This document shows positions 7,697-18,473 of a stretch of DNA of 64,000 nt, piece by piece. Position numbers and translations under genes: made by a program. A model generated the notes under the pieces. That model made no database searches. It worked only from the letters and a program-made list of their open reading frames with translations, and was not told where the DNA came from. Origin of the DNA: Comamonas testosteroni TK102 (GTDB taxonomy: Bacteria > Pseudomonadota > Gammaproteobacteria > Burkholderiales > Burkholderiaceae_C); assembly GCF_000739375.1 (NCBI RefSeq), contig NZ_CP006704.1, forward strand, positions 2,852,001 through 2,916,000, read 5' to 3'. How positions within the stretch are numbered: position 1 is the first letter of the stretch; each line of letters opens with the position of its first letter.

Positions 7697-9310
7697 TCAG
7701 TGTGCGCCGGCGGCCGCGTCGGCGCCTCCTGCGGCAGAGGCCGGGCGCTTGGTGAACCAGATCAGCACGATCAGGCTCAGGAACAGAAAGGACGATGCCA
7801 GAAAGATGTCGTCGGCGGCCCGCGTGAAGGCCTGCTGATCGATCAGCCGGTTGATCTGGGCATAGGCCTGCTCGGCACTCATGCCTGCCGCCTGCAGGTT
7901 TCTGACCGTGCTCGCAAACGTCCCCTGGCCCTGCACCAGCAGCTCGGTCAGATGCGCATGGTGCATGGAAGCCCGGCTTTCCCAGAGCGTGGTGGCAATC
8001 GAGGTGCCCATGGCGCCAGCCGTGATCCGCACGAAGTTGGACAAACCTGCGGCGGCAGGGATGCGATCCGGCGTCAGTCCGCTCAGCGTGATGGTGGTCA
8101 GCGGAATGAAGAAGAAGGCCATGGCGCCGCCCTGAATCAGCGTGGGAATCAGGATGTGGGCGAAGTCGGTCTCCACGGTGAACTGCGAGCGCATCCACAG
8201 CACCATGGCAAACACGATGAAGGCAATCGTGGCCATCTTGCGCGGGTCCCAGACACCGACCTTGCGACCCACCATGGGCGTGAGCAGGATGGCTAGCAGG
8301 CCCACCGGCGCCAGGGCCAGGCCGGCCGAGGTGGAGGTATAGCCCATCCATTGCTGCAGCCACAGCGGCAGCAGCACCACATTGCCGAAGAACAGGCCGT
8401 AGGCGATGGACAGCGCGATCGAGCCGGCCGCAAAGTTGCGTCGCTTGAACAGGCGCAGATCGACGACGGGATGGGCGTCGGTCAGCTCCCAGACCACGAA
8501 CACGGCAAAAGCCACGACAGCGATCACCGCAAAGGCGATGATTTCATTGGAGGCAAACCAGTCGAGCTCCTTGCCCTTGTCCAGCATCAGCTGCAACGCC
8601 GCCACCCAGAGCACGAGCAGGGACAGGCCCACGGTGTCGATTGGCAGCTTGCGCGTGGGCGTTTCGCGGTTGCGGTAGATGCTCCAGGTCATGAGGGCCG
8701 AGAGCAGGCCCACGGGCACGTTGATGTAGAAGATCCAGGGCCAGGAAATATTGTCCGTGATCCAGCCGCCCAGCAGCGGCCCCACCACGGGCGCGACCAG
8801 CGTGGTCACCCCCCAGAGCGATAGCGCCACACCGGCCTTGGCAGGCGGATAGCTGGACAGCAGCAGGGTCTGCGACAGCGGAATCATGGGGCCGGCCACA
8901 GCGCCTTGCAGCACGCGGAACAGCACCAGCATCTCCAGCGACGAGGCAAAGCCGCAGAGCCAGGAGGTCAGCACGAACAGCAGCACGCTCATGGTGAACA
9001 GGCGCACGGCGCCGAAGCGCTGGGTGAGCCAGCCCGTCAGCGGCACGGAGATGGCATTGGCCACACCAAAGCTGGTGATGACCCAGGTGCCCTGGCTGGG
9101 GCTGACGCCCACATCGCCGGAGATGGCCGGAATGGCCACGTTGGCGATGGAGGAGTCCAGCACGTTCATGAAGGTGGCCAGCGATAGCGCCAGCGTGCCC
9201 AGGGCGAGCTGCGCGCCCTTGAGCGGGGCGATGACCGGCGGCATGGGGCGGGCCGCCGGAGCCGGTGGCGAGGCGCCCGCTCCGGGGTTGGCAGAAGTCG
9301 TGGAAGTCAT
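7697..9310 (-). CDS. emrB: DHA2-family multidrug efflux permease (EmrB/QacA type)
   Basis: The 537-residue protein has about 14 membrane segments and features of the DHA2 drug:proton antiporters: the start of TM1 with NVLDSSIANVAIPAISGDVG, GWLTQRFGAVR in the motif-A loop and LSQTLLLSSYPPAKAGVALS near TM5. It exports hydrophobic drugs or toxic aromatics using the proton gradient, working with a periplasmic adaptor and an outer-membrane channel. Those partners are the two genes immediately upstream in the operon (9326-10639 and 10791-12275); the adaptor gene ends only 15 nt before this start. It is the last gene of the MarR-controlled operon. Confidence 0.92.
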   Translation of the reverse strand: MTSTTSANPGAGASPPAPAARPMPPVIAPLKGAQLALGTLALSLATFMNVLDSSIANVAIPAISGDVGVSPSQGTWVITSFGVANAISVPLTGWLTQRFGAVRLFTMSVLLFVLTSWLCGFASSLEMLVLFRVLQGAVAGPMIPLSQTLLLSSYPPAKAGVALSLWGVTTLVAPVVGPLLGGWITDNISWPWIFYINVPVGLLSALMTWSIYRNRETPTRKLPIDTVGLSLLVLWVAALQLMLDKGKELDWFASNEIIAFAVIAVVAFAVFVVWELTDAHPVVDLRLFKRRNFAAGSIALSIAYGLFFGNVVLLPLWLQQWMGYTSTSAGLALAPVGLLAILLTPMVGRKVGVWDPRKMATIAFIVFAMVLWMRSQFTVETDFAHILIPTLIQGGAMAFFFIPLTTITLSGLTPDRIPAAAGLSNFVRITAGAMGTSIATTLWESRASMHHAHLTELLVQGQGTFASTVRNLQAAGMSAEQAYAQINRLIDQQAFTRAADDIFLASSFLFLSLIVLIWFTKRPASAAGGADAAAGAH

Positions 9311-9325
9311 GGCTGATTCCGCGTC

Positions 9326-10639
9326 TTATTGCGCAGCTTGGGCTGCGGACTGGGCGGGCTGAGCGGGTGCGGCCGGTGCCGGCAGATCGACCAGCCGGGT
9401 CAGTGCAGGCAGCTTGTCGCCCGCGATGATGTGCTGGATGCGCTGCTCGGCCTGTGCCAGGCTGCCGTCATAGACGGTGGTCTGGGCCACGGGCTCGCTG
9501 CGCGGCGTGCTGGCCAGGGCCTGGCCGTCCTTGTTGCGGATGTCGACCTTCACGTCCATGGACAGGCCCACACGCAGCGGGTGCTGCTTGAGCGCTTCGG
9601 GCTCCAGGCTGATGCGCACGGGAACGCGCTGCACCACCTTGATCCAGTTGCCCGTGGCGTTCTGGGCGGGCAGCAGCGCAAACGCCGCACCCGTGCCCGC
9701 GCCCAGGCCCACGACCTTGCCTTCGTAGGTGGTCTTGTCGCCGTAGACATCGGCGGTCAGCTCCACCTTCTGGCCCATGCGCAGATCGGCCAGCTGGCTT
9801 TCCTTGAAGTTGGCGTCCACCCAGAGCTTGTGCAGATCGACCACGGTCAGCAGCGGCGAGCCGGCTGCCACGCGCTGGCCCAGTTGCACGCCGCGCTTGG
9901 CCACAAAGCCGTCCACGGGCGCGATCAGTCGCGTGCGCTGCAGGGCCAGATAGGCTTCGCGCACCTTGGCTGCGGCCGCCATGACGGCGGGGAAGTCCTC
10001 GGCCGTCGTGCCCTTGGTCTGGGCTTCGGCGGCTGTCAGCTGGGCCTTGGCCGCGCGCACGGCGGCTTCCGCGGCCGCCACGGAATTGCTGGCCGCCGTT
10101 GCCAGGGCCTTGGCATGGTCAAACTCTTCCTTGCCCACGGCGCCGGTGGCCGTGAGCGGGCGGCGGCGTGTCACATCGTCGTTGGCCTTGGCGGCGTCGG
10201 CCTTGAGGCGCAGCAGATCGGCTTCGCGCTGGGCCACCTGTGCGGCCAGCGGGGCGTTGTTGGCATACAGGGTGCGGGTCTGGCGCGCGGTCTGGGCCAG
10301 TTGCGACTCGGCCTGGGCCAGTTGCACCAGATAGTCGGCAGGGTCCAGCTGCACCAGCAACTGGCCGGCCTTGACATAGTCGGTATCGTCGGCGCCGATG
10401 CTGATCACGGTGCCGCCGACCTGGGGCGTGATCTGCACCACGTTGCCGGCCACATAGGCGTTGTCCGTGGTCTGGTAGTTGCGGGCCACCATCCAGTGCC
10501 AGCCTCCCCAGGCGATGGCGGCCACGGCGACAGCGGCCGCCACGATGGTCAGGCCCTTGCGGCGGCCCGCAGGGTTGGCGCTGGGCGTAGCTGCCGCAGG
10601 AGCTTGGGGAGCGTTCTGAGTAGGCTTGGTGTCGGTCAT
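9326..10639 (-). CDS. emrA: HlyD/EmrA-type periplasmic adaptor
   Basis: The 437-residue protein has one N-terminal membrane anchor (about residues 30-50, TIVAAAVAVAAIAWGGWHW), the biotinyl-lipoyl-like entry DNAYVAGNVVQITPQVGGTV, a long Ala/Gln-rich coiled-coil hairpin (about 105-225) and the closing lipoyl and beta-barrel part with RLIAPVDGFVAKRGVQLGQ. This is the EmrA branch of membrane fusion proteins, which bridges an inner-membrane DHA2 pump and a TolC-like channel. It is placed between the channel and the pump genes. The 150-nt gap before it holds a degenerate copy of the dispersed repeat (10673-10745). Confidence 0.93.
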   Translation of the reverse strand: MTDTKPTQNAPQAPAAATPSANPAGRRKGLTIVAAAVAVAAIAWGGWHWMVARNYQTTDNAYVAGNVVQITPQVGGTVISIGADDTDYVKAGQLLVQLDPADYLVQLAQAESQLAQTARQTRTLYANNAPLAAQVAQREADLLRLKADAAKANDDVTRRRPLTATGAVGKEEFDHAKALATAASNSVAAAEAAVRAAKAQLTAAEAQTKGTTAEDFPAVMAAAAKVREAYLALQRTRLIAPVDGFVAKRGVQLGQRVAAGSPLLTVVDLHKLWVDANFKESQLADLRMGQKVELTADVYGDKTTYEGKVVGLGAGTGAAFALLPAQNATGNWIKVVQRVPVRISLEPEALKQHPLRVGLSMDVKVDIRNKDGQALASTPRSEPVAQTTVYDGSLAQAEQRIQHIIAGDKLPALTRLVDLPAPAAPAQPAQSAAQAAQ

Positions 10640-10790
10640 GATGTTGGCGCTTTGTTATCTGTGAAGCGGTTTTGCGCTATTGAAAAAGAGGAGCTGCTGA
10701 CGCTTGTCAATAAAGGAATTGAAAGTGTTTCTGCCTTGAATTCATTGATGGCAGATCGAAAGCAGCTATTAATTTTGTTGAGCCCGATGT

Positions 10791-12275
10791 TTATTGCAGG
10801 GCAACAGCCGGGGTGTCGTCGCTCCAGCCGCCGCCCAGGGCTGCGGCCAGGGCCACACGGGTATCGAGCTCGCGTGCCTGCAGGTCCACGGCCAGGCGGC
10901 GCTGGTTGATGAGCTGGGTTTCGGTGTTGAGCACGGTGATCTGGCTGCCCAGGCCGGCCTGATAGCGCTGCACGGCAAAGTCATAGGCCCGCTCGGCCTT
11001 GGACAGCGACTCGGTTTGCAGCTGCTGCTGGCGCTTCAGCGATTGCACGGAGGCAATCGCGTCGCCCGCCTGCTTGACGGCATCGAGCACGGCGCCGTTG
11101 TACTGGGCGATGGCGGTGTCGAGATCGGCCTGTTTGCCGCGCAACTGGGCGCGCAGGCGCTTGCCGTCGAAGATGGGCAGGCGCAGCGCGGGCGTGATGC
11201 CCATCTGGCGCGAGCTGCCCTGCAGCAGATTGTCCAGGCCCAGCGCGTTCAGGCCCACAAAGGCGGTCAGGTTCACATCGGGGTAGAAGTCGGCCCTGGC
11301 GGATTCAATGCCTTGCGTGGCCGCTTCCACGCGCCAGCGCGCGGCAACCACATCGGGGCGGCGGCCCAGCAGATCCGCGCCCAGAGCCTGGGGCACGGGC
11401 TGGATGCGCAGCACTGACAGTCTGGGCGAGAGCGCATTCTGCGCATCGGGCGCCTGGGCGCAGAGCACGGCAATGGTGCGGCGCGCCAGCGTGATCTGCT
11501 CGCCGAGCATCTCGATCTGGGTCTGGGCATCGGGCATGCCTGCCTGGGCCTGGGTCAGCTCCACCTGGCTGTCGAGGCCCGCTCGGGTGCGCTGCTCGCT
11601 CAGGTTCAGCAATGACTGGCGCTGGCCCAGCGTGCGTTCTGCCACTTCCTTCTGGGCAATCAGCCGCGCCAGGGCGATATAGCTGCGCGCCACCTGTGCG
11701 GCCAACTGGTTGGCGGCGGCAGCGCTGTCGGCCTTGGCGGCGCGCGCCTGGCCCAGCGCGGCCTGCAGGTCCGCGGCATGCTTGCCGAAGAAGTCGGGCG
11801 ACCAGGACAGGCCGGCCTGCAGATTGCCGCTGTTGTAGATATTGCCCGCGATGGGGGCGGGAATCATGCCGTTGGCCGTGTAGCGCTGGCGTGTGGCGTC
11901 GGCGCTCAGCGTTCCGCGCACATCGCTGGCCGTGCTGCTGGCCGTGGCCAGGGCTGCGGCTTTTTCAAAGCGGGCGTTGCTGGCGGCCAGGCTGGGGCTG
12001 CCGGCCAGGGCCTGATCGATGAGCTGATTGAGCCGGGCATCGCCCAGACCTGCCCACCATTGGGAGGAGGCCAGTGCCGTGGCATCTGCAGTGCTGAGGC
12101 TGGCGGAGTCGTTCAGGCCGACATCGGCCGAGCCCAGTCGCGCCAGCGGCTGGTGTGCCGGTCCTTGCGAGGCACAGCCTGCCAGTGTCAGCGCAGCGGC
12201 CAGTGCTGCGGTTGCCAGCAGCGGGCGGCCAGGGGCTTGCTCTGCGGCGGGTTTGCTTGAAGGTCTAGAGGTCAT
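10791..12275 (-). CDS. NodT-family outer-membrane efflux lipoprotein (TolC/OprM-like)
   Basis: The 494-residue protein starts with a lipoprotein signal peptide and lipobox (LTLAGCASQ) and shows the two-repeat outer-membrane efflux protein fold: WWAGLGDARLNQLIDQALAG at the N-terminus, DVNLTAFVGLNALGLDNLLQ and PALRLPIFDGKRLRAQLRGK in the middle, and LGSQITVLNTETQLINQRR near the C-terminus. It should form the trimeric outer-membrane duct for the EmrA/EmrB pair downstream. It is the second gene of the operon after the MarR regulator. Confidence 0.93.
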   Translation of the reverse strand: MTSRPSSKPAAEQAPGRPLLATAALAAALTLAGCASQGPAHQPLARLGSADVGLNDSASLSTADATALASSQWWAGLGDARLNQLIDQALAGSPSLAASNARFEKAAALATASSTASDVRGTLSADATRQRYTANGMIPAPIAGNIYNSGNLQAGLSWSPDFFGKHAADLQAALGQARAAKADSAAAANQLAAQVARSYIALARLIAQKEVAERTLGQRQSLLNLSEQRTRAGLDSQVELTQAQAGMPDAQTQIEMLGEQITLARRTIAVLCAQAPDAQNALSPRLSVLRIQPVPQALGADLLGRRPDVVAARWRVEAATQGIESARADFYPDVNLTAFVGLNALGLDNLLQGSSRQMGITPALRLPIFDGKRLRAQLRGKQADLDTAIAQYNGAVLDAVKQAGDAIASVQSLKRQQQLQTESLSKAERAYDFAVQRYQAGLGSQITVLNTETQLINQRRLAVDLQARELDTRVALAAALGGGWSDDTPAVALQ

Positions 12276-12336
12276 GGAAAAGTGCCAGTGGTTTTTATTG
12301 AAATAGGGCGGTGAAAAAAGTAGGCAGCAGGCCAGC

Positions 12337-12912
12337 CTAGCCCCCCGGGGGGCGGCCTGCCTCGTTCGTTTGGATGGGGGGCTTGGCGGGCTCCTGGGTC
12401 AGGGCCTCGCGTAATGCATCGCCGTTGACCAGCATGCGCTGCAGCATGGACAGCATCAGCGTGCATTCGCTGTGGCTGAAGCCGCGCAGATGGCCGTTGA
12501 GCACCTTGGTCAGCACCTTGGGCACCTGGGTGGCGACGCTGCGTCCCTCCTCGGTGAGCACCAGATGCACCACGCGCCGGTCGGCGGTGGAGCGCTCGCG
12601 GCGCAGCAGCCCCTTGGCCTCGATGCGGTCCAGTGCGCGCGTCACCGAAGCCGGGTCCATGCCGAGATCCTTGGCCAGCGTGCTGCTATTGGTGTCGGCG
12701 CAGACCAGCAGCTTGTACAGCGGCAGCCACTGCACATAGGTCAGTCCTTGCTCGGCCAACTGGGCGTCGGCCAGTTGCAGGATGGAGCTCAGGACACGCC
12801 GCATGAGAAAGCCAATGCTTTTGTCCGGCGCGTAGACCCCCGCCTGGTAGAAGAAGCTGGATTCGTCCTGCGGGTCGATGATGGGGTCGGTCTGGTTTTG
12901 CAATGGCGCCAC
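12337..12912 (-). CDS. MarR-family repressor of the Emr-type efflux operon
   Basis: A winged-helix MarR protein of about 190 residues: the N-terminal dimerisation helices include SIGFLMRRVLSSILQLADAQ, the recognition helix region is TLAKDLGMDPASVTRALDRI and the wing is RRERSTADRRVVHLVLTEEG. No ATG start exists. The frame opens at a TTG (12945); I prefer the GTG at 12912, because two AT-rich palindromes (12927-12937 and 12943-12951) would otherwise be coding, but a TTG at 12900 is also possible. It is the first gene of a minus-strand operon with the outer-membrane, adaptor and pump genes. MarR proteins typically repress such operons and are released by phenolic ligands. Confidence 0.88.
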   Translation of the reverse strand: MAPLQNQTDPIIDPQDESSFFYQAGVYAPDKSIGFLMRRVLSSILQLADAQLAEQGLTYVQWLPLYKLLVCADTNSSTLAKDLGMDPASVTRALDRIEAKGLLRRERSTADRRVVHLVLTEEGRSVATQVPKVLTKVLNGHLRGFSHSECTLMLSMLQRMLVNGDALREALTQEPAKPPIQTNEAGRPPGG

Positions 12913-12926
12913 CAATATTTGCTTGG

Positions 12927-12951
12927 TCAATGATTGAGCCGGCAATTATTG
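12927..12951. promoter_or_regulatory. Candidate MarR operator
   Basis: Two small perfect palindromes lie side by side just upstream of the preferred marR start: TCAATGATTGA (12927-12937) and CAATTATTG (12943-12951), each with a single central base and both carrying the CAAT/ATTG half-site common in MarR boxes. The location fits autorepression of the whole operon. There is no direct evidence of binding. Confidence 0.45.
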
Positions 12952-13082
12952 TGCAGCTGCAAAAAAATGTCAGCAAGGTTTTGAATGGATCCGTACCTGC
13001 CTGCGCAGTCTCTGCTTTTGTTGCTATGAAAACAAAAGCAGTTTGCGCATTGTTGGTATGCGCCGGAGCCTTGCCGTACCTA

Positions 13083-13114
13083 TAAAAAAAGCCCGGCCAT
13101 GAGGACCGGGCTTG
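13083..13114 (-). terminator. Intrinsic terminator after the CopD-like gene
   Basis: On the minus strand the arms AAGCCCGG and CCGGGCTT are separated by a short loop and followed by a run of T and a TAT (plus-strand ATAAAAAAAG at 13082-13091). It lies 19 nt beyond the stop of the membrane protein at 13133. Confidence 0.8.
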
Positions 13115-13132
13115 CTGAAGGCTGCTGCCGCC

Positions 13133-13630
13133 TCAGAGCGGAACGCGCAGCACGACCACGATCACCAGGCCCAGGGCCAGATTGAAGGAAACCCATTTGC
13201 GGATGCTCTCCAGCGCCTTGCCGCCGGCGGGCCAGTCCTTGAGCTGCACGGCCGCATTCAGGCGCTTGAACAGTGCGAAGCGGATATGACCGAACACGGC
13301 CATCATCACCAGGCCCAGAATGCTCATCACAATCCAGTTGACCGGCATGTTGAACTGGCCGCCGGCCTGGGCGGCCATGGCATGAATGCTGCCAATCATG
13401 CCGATGCCGGTGGCCAGCACGACGACCACCAGCACCATGACCCAGGCAAAAAAGCGCTGCAGCACACCATGCATCAGCGTCACGCGCTCGGGTGGCTGCA
13501 GGCCCTGGACGGCAGGGCGCAGAAAGAAATGCGCGAAAAACATGCCGCCCACCCAGATGATGATGGCCAGAAGGTGCAGAAGTTTGAACAGGATGAAAAG
13601 CATGGCTTGTGGGGCTTGATTGGGAAACAT
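13133..13630 (-). CDS. CopD-like integral membrane protein
   Basis: The protein is about 165 residues with four hydrophobic helices (FILFKLLHLLAIIIWVGGMFF; RFFAWVMVLVVVVLATGIGM; NWIVMSILGLVMMAVFGHIRF; VSFNLALGLVIVVVL). The first helix with LLHLLAIIIWVGGMFFAHF, plus the histidine in GHIRF, resembles the CopD / copper-resistance D family; whether it handles copper, heme or something else is not known. The frame is open to 13792, but the hydrophobic part begins at residue 10 from the ATG at 13630, which has AGG 6 nt upstream; 13603 is an alternative. It is divergent from the small gene at 13757. Confidence 0.75.
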   Translation of the reverse strand: MFPNQAPQAMLFILFKLLHLLAIIIWVGGMFFAHFFLRPAVQGLQPPERVTLMHGVLQRFFAWVMVLVVVVLATGIGMIGSIHAMAAQAGGQFNMPVNWIVMSILGLVMMAVFGHIRFALFKRLNAAVQLKDWPAGGKALESIRKWVSFNLALGLVIVVVLRVPL

Positions 13631-13756
13631 CGCAAGCCTAACGGAGATCGGGAGCACACAGGCTGAAATGGCAGGACTTTCGCCAGCCCAGGCCTGATCG
13701 GACCTGGCTGCAACCCATAACAGCCAACAACAGCCAACTACAGCGAAGGAGTTCTG

Positions 13757-14014
13757 ATGTCGGAACAAGCCACCGTTGTCGCCTTCAAGCACTCTTCCGG
13801 GCGGGTCGCCTTGCGTACCGGTAGCGGCCGCTTTGCGCTGGCCGAGCAGACCGATTCAAGCGCGCTGCGCGAAGGACTGGGTCTGAGCGGCAATATGAGC
13901 GAGTCCGGCCCCGAGGTCTGGAGCGATGACAGCGGGCAGAGCCAGTACCAAGTCTTTGTGCTGGGCCGGGATCTGCGGGATCTGTCTCAGGAAGCGGTCG
14001 AGCAGGAGGTGTGA
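13757..14014 (+). CDS. Small hypothetical protein
   Basis: An 85-residue protein that I do not recognise. It is soluble, has no signal peptide, and consists of short beta-like segments (VVAFKHSSGRVALRTGSGRFALAE and QYQVFVLGRDLRDL) and an acidic C-terminus. Support for it being real comes from a strong ribosome site (GAAGGAG, 5 nt before ATG) and a good terminator right after the stop. It is divergent from the CopD-like gene and convergent with katG. Confidence 0.65.
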   Translation: MSEQATVVAFKHSSGRVALRTGSGRFALAEQTDSSALREGLGLSGNMSESGPEVWSDDSGQSQYQVFVLGRDLRDLSQEAVEQEV

Positions 14015-14027
14015 TGTGTTGCTCCTG

Positions 14028-14076
14028 AAAAAAAAGCTGCCAGCGTCTGTTTGACAGGCACTGGCAGCTTTTTCTT
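14028..14076. terminator. Bidirectional intrinsic terminator between a small gene and katG
   Basis: A perfect 12-bp inverted repeat (AAAAGCTGCCAG at 14032-14043 and CTGGCAGCTTTT at 14061-14072) is flanked by an A run on the left and a T run on the right, so it can terminate transcripts from both strands: the small gene from the left and katG from the right. Confidence 0.9.
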
Positions 14077-14132
14077 TTGGGGCTTTCCTGGAGCCGGGGC
14101 TTTCGCCCCGGCGCGCCCTGTTAATTCCCCTG

Positions 14133-16412
<2,280 letters not shown>

Positions 16413-16677
16413 ACAACTCAATAGCCATTAGCGATTGGTTGAGATGAATTATCGGTGCGCGGCTGGCCTGAAGGGCGTGTTGTGCTATTGAAATTACTAA
16501 GCAGCGCCATAGGAAGAAATATGGGTCGAGTCTTGAGCCGACGCAAAGTCGGGTTCAGGTACTTCGCAAAGTGACTGAGACTGTGACTTTTTGAGCGTAT
16601 GCGAGCCTGCCTGTTTGCACAAGCATGAGCCATCAAATCAGGTCGTTGACCTACCCGGCCTCAGCTGTGGCAGCGGC

Positions 16678-17220
16678 TCAGCCGGCTACCAGCTTGTGCA
16701 CCAGATCGGCTGCGGTGGAGGCGCCGTATTTGCGCATCAGCCGGGCGCGGTAGATTTCCACGGTGCGATGGCTGATGGCCAGTGCCTTGCCGATTTCCTT
16801 GCTGGTCATGCCTTCGAGAAGACGTGCCGCCACTTCGCGTTCGCGGCCCGTGAGCTCGGCCTTGACGGGGCGGTGGGCCGAGAGGTCCTCGAAGCTCCAG
16901 ATGCCCGAGGCATGGGGATCGTTGCGGTCCAGCGTGCGACCGCTGACATGGCACCAGAATACCTCGCCATTGGCGCGCTTCATGATGCGGTTGTCGGAGT
17001 AGATGCCCGTGGTGTTCAGGATGGGAGCGATGCGCGCGCCCAGACGCTCGTATTCGTCAACGCTGGGGTATAGCACCTGGAACGTCTGTCCTATGAGTAC
17101 CTCGCGCGAGGCATGGAACATTTCACACAATTGCCGATTACAGTCAATCATGATGCGGTTGCGCGAGATGACGAGACCTACAGGGGCGGCATCGAACGCC
17201 AGCCGGTAATCCACAACCAT
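16678..17220 (-). CDS. PAS-LuxR (GerE) transcriptional regulator
   Basis: The 180-residue protein joins an N-terminal PAS domain (about 1-115: FDAAPVGLVISRNRIMIDCN, KRANGEVFWCHVSGRTLD) to a C-terminal LuxR-type helix-turn-helix (about 120-178: ELTGREREVAARLLEGMTSK, AISHRTVEIYRARLMRK). There is no phosphoreceiver domain, so it probably senses a small molecule or redox state through PAS. It is transcribed away from scoAB with a 22-bp near-perfect palindrome in the shared 74-nt gap, so it is the likely regulator of that CoA-transferase operon. Confidence 0.9.
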   Translation of the reverse strand: MVVDYRLAFDAAPVGLVISRNRIMIDCNRQLCEMFHASREVLIGQTFQVLYPSVDEYERLGARIAPILNTTGIYSDNRIMKRANGEVFWCHVSGRTLDRNDPHASGIWSFEDLSAHRPVKAELTGREREVAARLLEGMTSKEIGKALAISHRTVEIYRARLMRKYGASTAADLVHKLVAG

Positions 17221-17240
17221 GGTACTGCTCTTTACGAAAA

Positions 17241-17262
17241 ACTACTTACTCAAGTACGTAGT
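17241..17262. promoter_or_regulatory. Operator-like palindrome between the PAS-LuxR gene and scoA
   Basis: Arms ACTACTTACT (17241-17250) and AGTACGTAGT (17253-17262) are separated by CA and match as an inverted repeat at 9 of 10 positions. It sits 21 nt upstream of the regulator start and 32 nt upstream of the scoA start. A dimeric LuxR-type regulator is the expected binder. Confidence 0.6.
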
Positions 17263-17294
17263 ATCGTAGCGCATCCAATTTCAAGGAGACATGT

Positions 17295-17993
17295 GTGAAA
17301 AAGCTCTACCCATCCGCAGAAGCGGCGCTGCAGGGCGTGGTGGCCGACGGGCAATTGATGGCCGTTGGCGGCTTCGGCCTGTGTGGTATCCCCGAGGCCC
17401 TGATCGATGCGGTTTGCGCCAGCGGCGTCAAGAACCTCACGGTGGCATCCAACAACGCCGGCGTGGACGGCTTTGGCCTGGGCAAGCTGCTGGACACCCG
17501 CCAGGTCAAGAAGATGATCTCCAGCTACGTGGGCGAGAACAAGGAGTTCGAGCGCCAGTACCTGGCCGGTGAGCTGGAGCTGGAATTCACGCCCCAGGGC
17601 ACGCTGGCCGAGAAGATGCGCGCCGGCGGTGCGGGCATTCCCGCCTTCTTCACCAAGACCGGTGTGGGCACGCTGGTGGCCGAGGGCAAGGAATTGCGCG
17701 AGTTCGATGGTGAGACCTATGTGATGGAGCACGCCATCGTGGCGGATGTGTCCCTGGTCAAGGCCTGGCGCGCGGACAAGAGTGGCAATCTGCAGTTCCG
17801 CCTGACGGCGCGTAACTTCAACCCAGCAGCAGCCACCTGCGGCAAGGTCTGCGTGGTGGAAGTCGAGGAACTGGTGGAAGTGGGCGAGATCGCTCCCGAC
17901 GACATCCATCTGCCCGGCATCTATGTGCACCGCATCGTGCACAACGCCAATCCCGAAAAGCGCATTGAAAAGCGCACCGTGCGCGAAGCCTGA
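17295..17993 (+). CDS. scoA: Succinyl-CoA:3-ketoacid CoA-transferase, subunit A
   Basis: The 232-residue alpha subunit of a class I CoA-transferase has the family signature GGFGLCGIPEALIDAV (about 25-40), the ASNNAGVDGFGLGKLL segment and TARNFNPAAATCGKVCVVEVE near the C-terminus, the variant typical of SCOT rather than 3-oxoadipate CoA-transferase. With ScoB it moves CoA between succinate and acetoacetate (or a similar 3-oxoacid), linking ketone-body or PHB-type intermediates to central metabolism. The start is a GTG with AAGGAG 6 nt upstream; the ATG 4 nt earlier is out of frame. A DUF3806 gene follows after 3 nt. Confidence 0.93.
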   Translation: MKKLYPSAEAALQGVVADGQLMAVGGFGLCGIPEALIDAVCASGVKNLTVASNNAGVDGFGLGKLLDTRQVKKMISSYVGENKEFERQYLAGELELEFTPQGTLAEKMRAGGAGIPAFFTKTGVGTLVAEGKELREFDGETYVMEHAIVADVSLVKAWRADKSGNLQFRLTARNFNPAAATCGKVCVVEVEELVEVGEIAPDDIHLPGIYVHRIVHNANPEKRIEKRTVREA

Positions 17994-17996
17994 ACC

Positions 17997-18473
17997 ATGG
18001 TGGATTCGTCCCATTCGCCCGAGGCTGCCGCCCAGGCCGACCTGCCGGTCTTTCGTGCGCTGGCTGCGCAGGAGCTGGAGCAACTGGACCGCGAGCGCTT
18101 GCTGGTGTGCCAGGTCGCGGCCCGTGAACTGGGGCTGAGCGACTGGAGCATGGACCGCTCGGGTCTGGCTCAGTTGCAGCAGTTGCTCGATCGCGGCCTG
18201 GTATCGGCCGACAACCTGTTGCTGGCCCGAGGATTGGGCGTGGTGCTGGGGGACGCGCTGAGCTGCGAAATGGACGATATGGACTGGCATATGGTGAGCG
18301 ACGAGTGGGGAACCGACCCCGTTGTGCGCTACCGCGAGACCAGCATCCAGGTGGGGGCTCGCGACATGGTCCTCAAACGGCTCGAAGACGGCCAGAGTGT
18401 TGATCTGCTGCACTTGCTCGATGGTGTGATTTCGCACCTGCAGCCCATGATCGACTCCGGCGACTACCAATAA
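17997..18473 (+). CDS. DUF3806-like protein encoded between scoA and scoB
   Basis: The 158-residue soluble protein has a mainly helical N-terminal part and a conserved C-terminal domain with RGLGVVLGDALSCEMDDMDW, MVSDEWGTDPVVRYRETS and MVLKRLEDGQSVDLLHLLDG, which resembles the DUF3806 family. Its function is unknown. It starts 3 nt after the scoA stop and ends 30 nt before scoB, so it is co-transcribed with both CoA-transferase subunits. Intervening genes between these two subunits are unusual. A role in assembly or regulation of the enzyme is a guess only. Confidence 0.8.
   Translation: MVDSSHSPEAAAQADLPVFRALAAQELEQLDRERLLVCQVAARELGLSDWSMDRSGLAQLQQLLDRGLVSADNLLLARGLGVVLGDALSCEMDDMDWHMVSDEWGTDPVVRYRETSIQVGARDMVLKRLEDGQSVDLLHLLDGVISHLQPMIDSGDYQ

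Noticed and set aside
9329..10909. Long open frame on the plus strand antisense to the EmrA-type adaptor
   Set aside because: Composition-driven shadow of the high-GC minus-strand gene; no recognisable domain, and the opposite strand has a clear HlyD protein.
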